Counted from the stretch's first letter, positions 46,703-60,447 are shown. The stretch is 64,000 bases of DNA from Lactococcus sp. S-13 (GCF_004210295.1 NZ_SDAK01000001.1:1240001-1304000); one strand, 5' to 3'. The notes: generated by a model not told the origin, from the letters alone. A program made the numbers and translations.

Positions 46703-48310
46703 CTACTTGGGTTGAATATAAGTAGCCATAGCAGCAACACCAGCAGAAATGTGACGTTCACTAACAATATTATTTCCCTTGACATTCATTTCAGAAACCA
46801 AAATAGAATTATCGGGATAAACTTTTTCCACAAAAGCAACGTGGCCATAAACAGGGCTAGAACCAGCGACCCCAGGTGGAAAACTTACAGCATAGCCTTC
46901 AGTAGGTACTGTTGTTGTAAAATAGCCTTGAGTTTGAGCATTGATGCCCCATTCACCACCATTTCCCATGTGTGTCCCAATTTGTCCACCAAGTTGAATA
47001 ATTCGATTATAAACATACTGTGTACAATTTCCAAAAGCATAACTATCAGCCCCAGGATATTCCACCCCATTATAAACAGGAAAGTCAGAAGAGGCTAATT
47101 TTGCAGTAATGAGTGGACTAGCAGGAATATTATTCCCCAGTACTTCCGTACTGCTATCTACATTATCGTAAGCATCCAAGTGATATTCCTGAATAATTTG
47201 GATTAATTTTTGAGCATATTCTGGATCTGTTGCAAATTTTCCTTGTAGCGCTTGTGCAGCTTCTTGATAAGTTTTAGCCTGTGACTTCCAAGAACCAGCA
47301 TAAATATCTGGATTCCAAGTTGTCCCATTAAGCATCAAATTGATATAATCATTCAAAGACTGATCATAGTTGCTATAAACTCTGAAACTCTGCTCAGTAT
47401 AGTAAGGCTGATTTCCAGAAAATTCTAAGGTTTGAAAGGAAATCGATTTTCCGAGGAAAGCCCCTGTAATATTGAAAATATTAAAATATTTTTGAGCCAT
47501 GTCACTCTGACCATGACCAGATTCCAAAATCGCTTGCGCCAAGATAATAGAAGCAAACAAATTATTTTTGCCTGCTAAAATCCGAACTCGATCAGCAATA
47601 CTCTTAATAAAGGCTTCATTACTAGATGCATCAATTTTATCAATAGACTGAACTGCTTCCACTTTTTTCAAAACTGGTCCAGTATAAATCGAATCTGTTG
47701 TTGACGTTGAACGAGCAATTTGCGCATCCGAAGGGACTTGATAATAATACGAGCTTTGTGAATTGTTTGAATAAATAGGAATAGATGGTCCGGCTGGAAT
47801 TGATGGAGTTGATGCTCCTCCCCCAGCTGGTCGATTTGGTTCTACGGCTTTCTCTGGCTCCGTAGGTTTGCTTGGTTCTTTTGGCTTACTCGGCTCCGTA
47901 GGTTTGCTTGGTTCTGTTGGCTTACTCGGCTCCGTAGGTTTACTCGGCTCCGTAGGTTTACTTGGTTCTGTCGGTTCTGTCGGTTGTGCCGGTTCCGTAG
48001 GCTCTGTCACAGTCGTCCCTGAATCTCCCCCAGTGTGCGTGTCCCCCTCCCCCATACCAGTCGTCTTCTCATCATTGGCCGAAGTCCCTGTTGGGTTCGT
48101 TGCAGTCGTTGTCGAACTCGTTGTATTGTTTATTACAGACGTAGAGGGCATATCGATAGTCTTAGCCTGTACAGATGAATCAGTCGCTGAATTTCCAAGG
48201 CTTACATCATCCGCGTTAGCAATCACACCAACCGTTGTTAAACTCAGCAACAAAGCCGTTCCAGCCATCAGATAGGACTTCCTTCTTGCTTTATTATTTT
48301 TCAAATTCAT
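46703..48310 (-). CDS. Secreted glucosaminidase-CHAP cell wall hydrolase
   Basis: This 535-residue exported peptidoglycan hydrolase has several parts. A signal peptide (about 1-34, ending VIANADD) is followed by a Ser/Thr-rich region. A (T/K)EPSKP repeat linker (about 105-160) may cross the wall. A glucosaminidase domain (about 230-390) has the likely catalytic Glu in LAQAILESGHGQSDMA. A C-terminal CHAP amidase/endopeptidase domain (about 410-535) has Cys in FGNCTQYVYNR and His in YGHVAFVE. The ATG at 48310 is chosen because AAGGAG lies 7 nt upstream. It probably acts in cell separation. Confidence 0.9.
   Translation of the reverse strand: MNLKNNKARRKSYLMAGTALLLSLTTVGVIANADDVSLGNSATDSSVQAKTIDMPSTSVINNTTSSTTTATNPTGTSANDEKTTGMGEGDTHTGGDSGTTVTEPTEPAQPTEPTEPSKPTEPSKPTEPSKPTEPSKPTEPSKPKEPSKPTEPEKAVEPNRPAGGGASTPSIPAGPSIPIYSNNSQSSYYYQVPSDAQIARSTSTTDSIYTGPVLKKVEAVQSIDKIDASSNEAFIKSIADRVRILAGKNNLFASIILAQAILESGHGQSDMAQKYFNIFNITGAFLGKSISFQTLEFSGNQPYYTEQSFRVYSNYDQSLNDYINLMLNGTTWNPDIYAGSWKSQAKTYQEAAQALQGKFATDPEYAQKLIQIIQEYHLDAYDNVDSSTEVLGNNIPASPLITAKLASSDFPVYNGVEYPGADSYAFGNCTQYVYNRIIQLGGQIGTHMGNGGEWGINAQTQGYFTTTVPTEGYAVSFPPGVAGSSPVYGHVAFVEKVYPDNSILVSEMNVKGNNIVSERHISAGVAAMATYIQPK
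47855..47993 (-). repeat. 18-bp minisatellite encoding (TEPSKP)n
   Basis: Near-identical 18-bp units encode EPSKPT tandemly in the linker of the hydrolase. Units are in frame, so slippage would change linker length by six residues without breaking the gene. Confidence 0.85.
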
Positions 48311-48459
48311 ATTCAACTCCTTAACCTTTTCCAAATCAATCAAAAAAATATTTTTAAAGTTTCACTTATATTACAGAATTTTATCACTTCTTACTCAAAA
48401 ATGCAACCCCTTTGTCTACATTTATTTATACGTAAAAAAGTTCGAAAAGTAACCAAATA

Positions 48460-48487
48460 AAAAAAGACTCACAAAATGAGCCTTTTT
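48460..48487 (-). terminator. Terminator of fba
   Basis: AAGGCTCA pairs with TGAGTCTT (one mismatch) and a T run follows on the minus strand, 15 nt past the fba stop codon. Confidence 0.85.
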
Positions 48488-48501
48488 TATTAACAAGCGA
48501 A

Positions 48502-49398
48502 TTAAGCTTTGTTAGCTGAACCAAATACATCAATACGTTCTTCAACAGACGCAGTAATTGCATCGAAACCAGGTTTCAAGAATTTACGTGGGTCAAAAAG
48601 TTTTTTCTTCATGTATTCTGCTTCGTTAGCGTCAAATTCGTTAACGAATTTACGAGTTGCACCAGCGAAAGCAAGTTGGCATTCAGTGTTAACGTTAATT
48701 TTCGCAACACCGTTAGCAATAGCTTCACGGATTTGATCGTCAGGGATACCAGAACCACCGTGGAGAACGATAGGAACGTTACGTCCCATAGCAGCAACAA
48801 GTGCTTCGTTCAATTTAGTCAAGTGGTCGATATGAAGACCTTTCCAGTTTTCTGGGTAAGGACCGTGGATGTTACCGATACCTGCTGCAAGGAAGTCAAC
48901 GCCAAGTTTAGCCATTGCAACTGCATCTTCGATAGGAGCAAGTTCACCTTCACCAACGATACCGTCTTCTTCACCACCAATAGAACCAACTTCACACTCA
49001 ACAGAGATGCCTTTAGCGTGAGCTTTAGCGATTACTTCTTCAGCAAGTTTGAGGTTTTCTTCGATTGGAAGATGTGAACCGTCAAACATCAATGATGAGT
49101 AACCAACTTCGATACATTCCAAAGCATCATCAAAGTGACCGTGGTCAAGGTGAATAGCAACTGGAACTGTGATGCCCATTGACTCTACAAGAGTTTCAAT
49201 GAGAACTTTACACATTTTGTAACCACCCATGTATTTAGCCGCACCCATAGAAGTTTGGATCAATACTGGAGTCTTTTTAGCTTCTGCTGCACGCAAGATA
49301 GCTTGAGTCCATTCAAGGTTGTTTGTGTTGAAACCACCGATAGCGTATCCGTTATCACGAGCGGCTTGTACGAATTTTTCTGCTGAAACGATTGCCAT
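48502..49398 (-). CDS. fba: Class II fructose-bisphosphate aldolase
   Basis: This 298-residue zinc enzyme splits fructose 1,6-bisphosphate in glycolysis. Zinc-site His residues lie in AIHLDHGHFDD near 83, GNIHGPYP near 178 and VLHGGSGIPDD near 211. GGAGGA precedes the ATG. Codon use is highly biased, as expected for an abundant enzyme. An extended -10 TGCTATACT lies about 35 nt upstream. Confidence 0.97.
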   Translation of the reverse strand: MAIVSAEKFVQAARDNGYAIGGFNTNNLEWTQAILRAAEAKKTPVLIQTSMGAAKYMGGYKMCKVLIETLVESMGITVPVAIHLDHGHFDDALECIEVGYSSLMFDGSHLPIEENLKLAEEVIAKAHAKGISVECEVGSIGGEEDGIVGEGELAPIEDAVAMAKLGVDFLAAGIGNIHGPYPENWKGLHIDHLTKLNEALVAAMGRNVPIVLHGGSGIPDDQIREAIANGVAKINVNTECQLAFAGATRKFVNEFDANEAEYMKKKLFDPRKFLKPGFDAITASVEERIDVFGSANKA

Positions 49399-49523
49399 TT
49401 CAAAATTCCTCCGAATATTTTATTACCTAACTAGTATAGCATTTTGTAAGCTATTTTTCTAGTCAAAACTTGTGAAAAATGCCAAGTAACCGCTTTATTA
49501 AGGGATTTGTTAACATTTAATAC

Positions 49524-49556
49524 AAAAAAAGCTGATAACAAGTTATCAACTTTTTA
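49524..49556 (-). terminator. Terminator of the rRNA-tRNA operon
   Basis: AAGTTGATAAC pairs with GTTATCAGCTT (one mismatch) and seven T follow on the minus strand, just after tRNA-Leu. Confidence 0.88.
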
Positions 49557-49563
49557 AATAATA

Positions 49564-49649
49564 TCCCGAGGACCGGTTTCGAACCGGTACGAAGGTTACC
49601 CCTCGCAGGATTTTAAGTCCTGTGCGTCTGCCAGTTCCGCCACCCCGGG
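49564..49649 (-). tRNA. tRNA-Leu (anticodon UAA)
   Basis: This is an 86-nt class II tRNA with a long variable arm. The acceptor CCCGGGG pairs with CCTCGGG, and the anticodon loop is CTTAAAA. CCA is not encoded. It is the last gene of the operon. Confidence 0.95.
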
Positions 49650-49685
49650 TACTTATAGAAAAACTCCCCATTGGGAGACCTAAAA

Positions 49686-49757
49686 AGCGAACGACGAGAT
49701 TCGAACTCGCGACCCCAACCATGGCAAGGTTGTGTTCTACCCCTGAACTACGTTCGC
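49686..49757 (-). tRNA. tRNA-Gly (anticodon GCC)
   Basis: This 72-nt tRNA has acceptor GCGAACG/CGTTCGC, anticodon loop TTGCCAT and T-loop GTTCGAATC. Confidence 0.95.
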
Positions 49758-49781
49758 AATACCTTTTCTGTCTTTCGACAA

Positions 49782-49854
49782 TGCCGACTACATGATTCGA
49801 ACACGCGACCCTCTGATTACAAATCAGATGCTCTACCAACTGAGCTAAGTCGGC
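49782..49854 (-). tRNA. tRNA-Thr (anticodon UGU)
   Basis: This 73-nt tRNA has acceptor GCCGACT/AGTCGGC, anticodon loop TTTGTAA and a standard T arm. Confidence 0.95.
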
Positions 49855-49906
49855 TCATTGGATTTCCTCGTCCCATTCTCAAGAATGAAACCAGTAATAC
49901 CTAAGA

Positions 49907-49988
49907 TGCGGATGAAGGGACTTGAACCCCCACGCCGTTAAGCGCTAGATCCTAAATCTAGTGCGTCTGCCAATTCCGCCACATCCGC
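49907..49988 (-). tRNA. tRNA-Leu (anticodon UAG)
   Basis: This 82-nt class II tRNA has acceptor GCGGATG/CATCCGC and anticodon loop TTTAGGA. It is a second leucine isoacceptor in the operon. Confidence 0.95.
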
Positions 49989-49996
49989 TAGGATTA

Positions 49997-50069
49997 TGAC
50001 CCGTGCTGGGCTCGAACCAGCGACCCTTTGATTAAAAGTCAAATGCTCTACCAACTGAGCTAACGAGTC
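49997..50069 (-). tRNA. tRNA-Lys (anticodon UUU)
   Basis: This 73-nt tRNA has acceptor GACTCGT/ACGGGTC (one G-T pair) and anticodon loop CTTTTAA. Confidence 0.95.
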
Positions 50070-50142
50070 TATTGTTCACAAGAAATATTCTATTTCTTGC
50101 ATAGCCTATCTCTAACTGCTAAAGCACTAAGAGCTACGCTAA

Positions 50143-50215
50143 CGGTTCCGACGGGAATCGAACCCGCGATCTTCGCCGTGACAGGGCGACGTGATAACCG
50201 CTACACTACGGAACC
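50143..50215 (-). tRNA. tRNA-Asp (anticodon GUC)
   Basis: This 73-nt tRNA has acceptor GGTTCCG/CGGAACC, anticodon loop CTGTCAC and discriminator G. Confidence 0.95.
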
Positions 50216-50245
50216 TTTTTTTCAATTAAAGGCTGAAACAACCTA

Positions 50246-50318
50246 TGGGAGTTAACGGGATCGAACCGCTGACCCTCTGCTTGTAAGGCAGATGCTCTCC
50301 CAGCTGAGCTAAACTCCC
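50246..50318 (-). tRNA. tRNA-Val (anticodon UAC)
   Basis: This 73-nt tRNA has acceptor GGGAGTT/AACTCCC and anticodon loop CTTACAA. It directly follows the 5S gene. Confidence 0.95.
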
Positions 50319-50324
50319 ATAAAC

Positions 50325-50438
50325 TTGGCCACGAGCCTATCTCCCAGGGGGCAACCCCCAAGTACTTCCGCCGTAGATGGACTTAACTGCTGTGTTCGAC
50401 ATGGGAACAGGTGTATCTCCATCACTATGATGACCAAA
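50325..50438 (-). rRNA. 5S ribosomal RNA
   Basis: About 114 nt, recognised by GTTCCCATGTCGAACACAGC and the pairing of its ends (TTTGGTC / GGCCAA). Exact ends are estimated. Confidence 0.93.
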
Positions 50439-50524
50439 TCTTTAAATGTTACTTTGAACATTCAAAACTAAATAACACTTCTTCTAACGCTTAACCTTAA
50501 GCTTTTTATATTTGACTCTTTTGG

Positions 50525-53424
<2,900 letters not shown>

Positions 53425-53557
53425 GAATTTAATCATCTTTTTTCAAGTATAAGTTTGTAAATTCTTTAAAATTCACAGCTTTTGGTTTATTTTATCGTTA
53501 TTAGATATTGTTATTTAGTTTTCAATGTTCAAGTGATTTTAACGTCTTGTCTGACAA

Positions 53558-53630
53558 TGGAGCCTAGCGGGATCGAACCGCTGACCTCCTGCGTGCAAAG
53601 CAGGCGCTCTCCCAGCTGAGCTAAGGCCCC
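53558..53630 (-). tRNA. tRNA-Ala (anticodon UGC)
   Basis: This 73-nt tRNA lies in the 16S-23S spacer and has anticodon loop TTTGCAC. It is the only spacer tRNA, as usual in Lactococcus and streptococci. Confidence 0.95.
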
Positions 53631-53717
53631 ACAATCAAGAAATTGATTCTTGTATAGGTTTTCTACTAAACCCCTCAAAACTGAATAAAGTTGAATGCTC
53701 ACGTCTTTGTATATATT

Positions 53718-55269
<1,552 letters not shown>

Positions 55270-55424
55270 AAGTATTTAAGTCACACTAATGTGACTGGCT
55301 TGTCTTTCATTATTGATTGACAGATTTTTTGATGTCTTTCGACATCACATGAGTCATTCTTCTTTATTCAGTTTTCAATGGTCTAGCTCGCTTCAAGACC
55401 CTCGTCTCTTGCGACAACTATTAT

Positions 55425-55453
55425 ATTCTATCAAACCCCCCTCCCTTTGTCAA
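55425..55453 (-). promoter_or_regulatory. Promoter of the rRNA operon
   Basis: On the minus strand a perfect TTGACA (55448-55453), a 17-bp G-rich spacer and TAGAAT (55425-55430). The roughly 150-nt leader holds hairpins GATGTC-TTTC-GACATC (55331-55346) and GTCACA-TTAG-TGTGAC near 55279-55295, probably for rRNA processing. Nothing else is seen in 55270-55580. Confidence 0.85.
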
Positions 55454-55579
55454 GGATTAAATGTATTCCTTCTCGCTTTTTTTCATCTTGACCTCTCAAA
55501 CCCCGCTGTTATCACGTTTTGATTGCTAGATTTTTTGTCGCTGAAATTTACTTTTTGGCTTTTAAAGGTCATTTAGGAA

Positions 55580-55612
55580 AAAAAAAATCACCACTAAAGG
55601 GTGGTGTTTTTC
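55580..55612 (-). terminator. Terminator of thrS
   Basis: CACCAC pairs with GTGGTG around a 6-nt loop, flanked by A and T runs, 7 nt past the thrS stop codon. Confidence 0.88.
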
Positions 55613-55618
55613 TGTGAT

Positions 55619-57559
55619 TTAATTTTTACGACTGAAATTAGCTACATCAGCTGCTAAATTTTCAATAAATGTTTCAAATGGGATAACGGCTGTTTCTTTT
55701 GATCCATAGCGACGGATATTCACTGTACCATCTGCTTGTTCCTGATCGCCAATAACGATTTGGTAAGGAATTTTATGAGTTTGTGATTGGCGAATCTTCC
55801 AACCCATTTTTTCGTTGGCTTCATCAACGACAACACGGAAACCTCTATCTTGGAGTTCTCGTTGAATTTTCCAAGCATAATCGGCATGAATTTCATTATT
55901 TACTGGGATAATCGTTGCTTGAGTTGGTGCTAGCCATGTTGGGAAGGCACCTTTATAAACTTCAATAAGGTAAGCAATGAAACGTTCAAGGGTCGAAATA
56001 ACACCTCGGTGAATCATAACTGGTCGATGTTTTTCACCGTCAGCACCAATATATGAAATGTCAAAGTTTTCTGGGTTCAAGAAGTCAAGTTGAATTGTTG
56101 AGAGGGTTTCTTCATTTCCAAGAGCTGTCTTAACTTGAATATCCAATTTTGGTCCGTAAAACGCAGCTTCCCCTTCTGCTTCAACATAATCAAGATTCAT
56201 GTCATCCATTGTTGCTTTGAGCATCGCTTGAGATTTTTCCCACATTTCATCATCAGGGAAATATTTTACTGTATCTTTAGGGTCACGGTAGCTAAGGCGG
56301 AATTTGTAATCATTGATTCCAAAATCGCGGTACATATCCATGATAAGTTGCAAAATTTTACCAAATTCTTCTTGAACTTGTTCAAGCATTACGAAAGTAT
56401 GCCCGTCATTAAGTGTCATTTCGCGGACACGTTGTAAACCTGAGAGGGCACCTGATTTTTCATAACGGTGCATCATACCGAACTCAGCGATACGGATTGG
56501 AAGCTCACGGTAAGAGTGAACGTGATGTTTATAGATTGCAATATGGCTCGGGCAGTTCATTGGACGAAGTTCCATCATTTCATCATCACCCATGTCCATT
56601 GGTGGGTACATATCTTCATGGTAATGTTGCCAGTGACCTGATTGTTTGTAAGTGTTAAGGTTCATCATCACTGGTGTAACGACGTGCTGATAACCATGTT
56701 TTACTTCTTGATCCACTACGAAACGCTCAATGATTCGACGAATTGTCGCACCAGCTGGTAGCCAATAAGCTGTTCCGGCTCCGAGTTCGGCATCATTGAA
56801 GAAAAGGTCAAGTTCGCGACCAAGTTTACGGTGATCCCGCTCTTTAGCTTCTTCACGGAATTTAAGGTTAGCTTCAAGGTCTTCTTTGGTAAACCATGCT
56901 GTACCGTAGATTCGTTGCATCATTTTGTTGTCAGAATTTCCACGCCAGTATGCTCCCGCAACATTGAGTAAGTGGAAGAATTTGATAACGCCAGTTGACG
57001 GAACATGTGGGCCACGGCAAAGGTCAGTGTATTCCCCTTGTGTATAAATTGTAAGTCCGCCCTCATCTTCGTTGTGTTCTTCAATGAGTTCAAGTTTATA
57101 AGGATCATGTGCAAAGATTGCTTTTGCTTCTTCTTTGCTCACTTCTTTACGCTCAGATTTAAAGTTTTCTTTAACGATTTTCTTCATCTCAGCTTCAATT
57201 TTGACTAAGTCTTCGTTTGAAATTTGTCCCGCTTCGTTGTCAGTATCATAGTAGAAACCGTCTTGAATGGCTGGACCCACTCCAAGGTGAATGTTAGGAA
57301 AGAGTCGTTTGGCCGCTTGGGCAAAGAGATGGGCTGCTGAGTGACGCAAAATGCCTAAAGCATCCTCATGTTGTGCTGTAACGATTTCAAAATCGGCATC
57401 TGCTGTGATTGCACGCGTTGCATCAATCAATTTTCCGTTAATTTTACCTGCAAGTGTTTTTTTGGCAAGGCTTGGTGAAATTGATTTGGCGATTTCAAAT
57501 GTTGTTACGCCTGATTCAAATTCTTTAATATTGCCGTCTGGAAATGTGATTTTAATCAT
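55619..57559 (-). CDS. thrS: Threonyl-tRNA synthetase
   Basis: This 646-residue class II synthetase has an N-terminal TGS domain (1-61) and an editing domain with [10 protein letters not shown] near 75 and the [14 protein letters not shown] segment near 178. The catalytic core (about 240-535) includes MMNL...RPMNCPSHI, and the C-terminal anticodon-binding domain ends the protein. TAAGGAG precedes the ATG. A T-box leader controls it. Confidence 0.98.
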   Translation of the reverse strand: MIKITFPDGNIKEFESGVTTFEIAKSISPSLAKKTLAGKINGKLIDATRAITADADFEIVTAQHEDALGILRHSAAHLFAQAAKRLFPNIHLGVGPAIQDGFYYDTDNEAGQISNEDLVKIEAEMKKIVKENFKSERKEVSKEEAKAIFAHDPYKLELIEEHNEDEGGLTIYTQGEYTDLCRGPHVPSTGVIKFFHLLNVAGAYWRGNSDNKMMQRIYGTAWFTKEDLEANLKFREEAKERDHRKLGRELDLFFNDAELGAGTAYWLPAGATIRRIIERFVVDQEVKHGYQHVVTPVMMNLNTYKQSGHWQHYHEDMYPPMDMGDDEMMELRPMNCPSHIAIYKHHVHSYRELPIRIAEFGMMHRYEKSGALSGLQRVREMTLNDGHTFVMLEQVQEEFGKILQLIMDMYRDFGINDYKFRLSYRDPKDTVKYFPDDEMWEKSQAMLKATMDDMNLDYVEAEGEAAFYGPKLDIQVKTALGNEETLSTIQLDFLNPENFDISYIGADGEKHRPVMIHRGVISTLERFIAYLIEVYKGAFPTWLAPTQATIIPVNNEIHADYAWKIQRELQDRGFRVVVDEANEKMGWKIRQSQTHKIPYQIVIGDQEQADGTVNIRRYGSKETAVIPFETFIENLAADVANFSRKN

Positions 57560-57670
57560 TTTTTATTACTCCTTATTTTTAATTATTTATCTTTTTCTGT
57601 GGAAAAATGAGTGGCGTATTTTTAAATCAATCGAGAGACACTCCATACTTTTCTTCTTCGATAAGAATAT

Positions 57671-57935
57671 AAAAAAACGCAAACTCCATCCCAAAAAAGG
57701 ACGCTGTTTGCGTGTTACCACCTTCATTCAAATTACTGACGGATTTTTCGTCAGCAAATTCTCCTCTTTGACGTAACGTGTCAGGGACGCTTTTTGTTAT
57801 CCAAAAAGATTTTTTCACATTAAGTAAGCTTGTGAAATTGGGCGAGTGGTATTCCTAGCTGCTATTTTCAGGCTCGCATCAACCGCCTGATTTCTGAAAA
57901 ATGTTCACTAAAAACTTGTCTCTTTTTCTATTGTA
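57671..57935 (-). promoter_or_regulatory. T-box leader of thrS
   Basis: The minus strand has the T-box core AAGGTGGTAACACG (57711-57724). A terminator follows with arms ACGCAAAC / GTTTGCGT and a T run (57671-57712). Stem I lies near 57840-57900. ACC at 57848-57850 (minus strand, in GGAATACCACTC) is a candidate threonine specifier codon. Confidence 0.9.
57730..57763 (-). repeat. Repeat-family hairpin inside the thrS T-box
   Basis: CTGACG and CGTCAG arms (57736-57741 and 57749-57754) with AT-rich flanks surround a 7-nt loop. The + strand core is CGTCAGCAAATTCTC. It lies immediately upstream of the T-box sequence, as in the ileS leader. Confidence 0.75.
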
Positions 57936-57970
57936 AGTCTTAGATTAGGATTTGTCAAGCAAGAAAATAT

Positions 57971-58001
57971 AAAAAAAGGGTGGATAATCACCCTTTTTTT
58001 T
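57971..58001 (-). terminator. Terminator of the ATP-cone gene
   Basis: AAAGGGTG pairs with CACCCTTT around a 6-nt loop, and a T run follows on the minus strand, touching the stop codon. Confidence 0.9.
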
Positions 58002-58318
58002 TAATGTCTTTGTTCTATATTTTGCTTGGTTTTATAAGCGAGGAAATCATGCGCTACATCTTTATCAAAGTCATTGAGTTGCTTAATCACTTGATTTTGA
58101 ATCGTTTCGATTTCGATTTTTTCAAAGGGTAGTTCAGCAATGACTTTCTCTACAACTTTGGTGACATTGTTGGCAATCATGTTCGCGTGCAAGGGTTTTT
58201 CTTTATATTTCCCATTGATTGCAGCTTTGAAAACGGCGGTTTGGATACGAAAGCTATCCCAATCAACCACACGCCCATTGCGTTTGATAACAACTTTGTT
58301 AACTAATTTTGCTTGCAT
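58001..58318 (-). CDS. Stand-alone ATP-cone domain protein
   Basis: This 105-residue protein consists of one ATP-cone domain: VVIKRNGRVVDWDSFRIQTA with following KAA and a helical C-terminal half ending YKTKQNIEQRH. ATP-cones normally form the allosteric N-terminal domain of ribonucleotide reductases, or part of NrdR after a zinc ribbon. Neither partner is fused or adjacent here. TAAGGAG precedes the ATG and a good terminator follows, so it looks like a functional gene rather than a fragment. Its role is unknown. Confidence 0.8.
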   Translation of the reverse strand: MQAKLVNKVVIKRNGRVVDWDSFRIQTAVFKAAINGKYKEKPLHANMIANNVTKVVEKVIAELPFEKIEIETIQNQVIKQLNDFDKDVAHDFLAYKTKQNIEQRH

Positions 58319-58375
58319 AATTTCTCCTTATTTTTTTAATATTCTTATAATTCTATTATAACAAATTTTGGGGAA

Positions 58376-59632
58376 TTATTTAAAAGTTTCGACGATTAAC
58401 ATGATATTAAGTAGGGTCACAAAGGCTCCAGTTGCTAACAAGAGCCATTTGGTAAACCAAACATTTTTGTATTTGCCCATAACTTGTTGAGAACTGGTCA
58501 AATAAATTTGTAAGAAAATCGTAATTGGCAGCTGAATGCTCAAGAAAACTTGAGAATAAATCAAAATATTAAAAGAGCTGGTGACAAAACTTAAGCCACA
58601 AATCGCCGCCGTTGCACCAATAATAGTAATCAACACACCGAGTCTGCTGTGAGGATCCTGAGCATCATAAGGTTCGGCGAAAAGGCCAGCAAAGATTGAT
58701 CCTCCCGCCATACCTGCTGTCACGGATGAAGCAATGCCAGCAAAGAGAAAAGCAATTGCAAAAAGAATGGCCGCAGCTGGCCCCAAAAGAGGAACAAGCA
58801 TTTCTTGAGCTTGACTGATTTCAGTCACAACACGTGGGAAAAAGAGGGCCGCGGCAATGATGATAATGGCCGAATTGATAACCCAACCCAAAAACATCGA
58901 AAATATCGTATCGAAAAATTCAAAGCGCAGTTGGCGTTCCATGATTGCTTCATCTTTGAGGTTCCACTGGCGACTTTGAATGACTTCTGAGTGCAAAAAT
59001 AAATTATGAGGCATTACGACCGCACCAAGGGCAGACATGATGATGGGAAGTGATTTTCCACTAATAGAAGGGACAAATGCGCCTTTTGCAGCTGCTCCCC
59101 AACTGATGTGAGGGATAATAAAGATCTCTAAAAGAAGGGATACGCCAATCAAACAAACAAAACCAATAATTACCTTTTCAATCTTGGAGTAAGAATTGCT
59201 AAACAAAAACCAAATAACGACAAGGGCCGTTAAAATTGCACCAACAACAATCGGAAGGTTAAAAAGCATCTGTAAGGCCAACGCTCCACCAAGGATTTCA
59301 GCAACTGCGGTAGAAATTGAGGCTAATACCGCACTGCCCAAAACTGTGCGACTAATCGCCGGCCGTAAATGTTTTGTGGCATTTTCAGAAAGGCACTTTC
59401 CGGTGACAATTCCAAGATGCGCAACATTATGTTGTAAAAAAGCTAACATAATCGTTGATAGAGTAATGACCCAGAGCAACTTGTAGCCAAATTGCGAACC
59501 AGCAGCCAAGTTAGCCGCCCAATTTCCAGGGTCAATAAACCCAACGGCAACAATGAGTCCAGGACCAACATAGCGTAAAAAATCTAAGGTCGGATGACGT
59601 TTATCTTGTAAAAAATGTTTCATTTTTCCCAT
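58376..59632 (-). CDS. mntH: NRAMP-family manganese transporter
   Basis: This protein of about 418 residues has around 11 membrane segments and imports Mn2+ with protons. Metal-site motifs are VGFIDPGNWAANLAAGS near the N-terminus and MPHNLFLHS in the sixth segment. An upstream GTG (59695) would add 21 residues. An extended -10 TGGTATAGT lies inside that extension, so the ATG at 59632 or the one at 59623 is more likely; the choice between them is uncertain. Confidence 0.92.
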   Translation of the reverse strand: MGKMKHFLQDKRHPTLDFLRYVGPGLIVAVGFIDPGNWAANLAAGSQFGYKLLWVITLSTIMLAFLQHNVAHLGIVTGKCLSENATKHLRPAISRTVLGSAVLASISTAVAEILGGALALQMLFNLPIVVGAILTALVVIWFLFSNSYSKIEKVIIGFVCLIGVSLLLEIFIIPHISWGAAAKGAFVPSISGKSLPIIMSALGAVVMPHNLFLHSEVIQSRQWNLKDEAIMERQLRFEFFDTIFSMFLGWVINSAIIIIAAALFFPRVVTEISQAQEMLVPLLGPAAAILFAIAFLFAGIASSVTAGMAGGSIFAGLFAEPYDAQDPHSRLGVLITIIGATAAICGLSFVTSSFNILIYSQVFLSIQLPITIFLQIYLTSSQQVMGKYKNVWFTKWLLLATGAFVTLLNIMLIVETFK

Positions 59633-59707
59633 TTCTTTTTTAATTCTTTTTAATCCTTTTTTAATACTATACCAAAATTCATAAATCTTTTCCACCTTTT
59701 TTAAATA

Positions 59708-59740
59708 TTAAAATCACCGCCAGTTTGGCGGTGATTTTCT
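59708..59740 (-). terminator. Terminator of the nitroreductase gene
   Basis: AAAATCACCGCC pairs perfectly with GGCGGTGATTTT around a 5-nt loop. The minus strand T tract is short (TTTTAATATTT). Confidence 0.82.
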
Positions 59741-59751
59741 CATGGTTAGCT

Positions 59752-60360
59752 TTAGTTGGCAACGATAAAGCGTTCTTCGTCTGCCAAGAATGTTTTTTCT
59801 CCTGCTGGGGCTTCGATTGAACCAAAGACAAGTTGTCCGCGAAGTTTCCAACTTTCTGGCAAGTTCCATGTCTTAGCTACCGCTTCGTCAATCACTGGAT
59901 TGTAGTGTTGGAGGTTTGCGCCTAAACCAATTTCAGCAAGTGCTGTCCACGCGTTTACTGTGATAATTCCTGATCCTTGTTCTGACCAAACTGGGAAATT
60001 ATCTGCATAAAGTGGAAATTGTTCTTGGAGATTTTTAACAACGGCTTGATCTTCAAAGAAAAGTGCTGTTCCAAAAGCTGCTTTGAACCCGTCTAGTTTA
60101 GCACGTGTTCCTTCCCAAGCTGAGTCTGGAACGCCTTGAGCTTTCATCGTTGCTTGAAGTTCTGGTGCAACAATGTCATCCCAAAGTTTTTCTTGAGCAG
60201 CACCAGTCACGATAAGGACACGGCCTGTTTGTGAATTAAATGCTGATGGAGATTGGCGAACTGCTGATTTAATTGTTTCAATAGCTTTTGCTTCATCAGC
60301 AACGTTTTTGCCCAAAGCGTAGATGGTGCGACGGTTTTCAAGTGAGTTAATAAATGTCAT
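59752..60360 (-). CDS. Nitroreductase family protein (FMN oxidoreductase)
   Basis: This 202-residue flavoprotein begins MTFINSLENRRTIYALGKNV, with the SxxxRRTxxxL FMN-binding start. It includes SPSAFNSQTGRVLIVTG, NAWTALAEIGLGANLQHYNP and a C-terminal GS/APAGEKTF segment of the fatty-acid-repressing nitroreductase subgroup. The physiological substrate is unknown. AGGAAA precedes the ATG. Confidence 0.9.
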   Translation of the reverse strand: MTFINSLENRRTIYALGKNVADEAKAIETIKSAVRQSPSAFNSQTGRVLIVTGAAQEKLWDDIVAPELQATMKAQGVPDSAWEGTRAKLDGFKAAFGTALFFEDQAVVKNLQEQFPLYADNFPVWSEQGSGIITVNAWTALAEIGLGANLQHYNPVIDEAVAKTWNLPESWKLRGQLVFGSIEAPAGEKTFLADEERFIVAN

Positions 60361-60447
60361 GTTTTTTCCTGTCTTTCTTTTTATTGTTTACACTTGTAAT
60401 CTTATCAAATAACTTTCCGAAAGTAAAACAATACGCTTCGTTATTTA

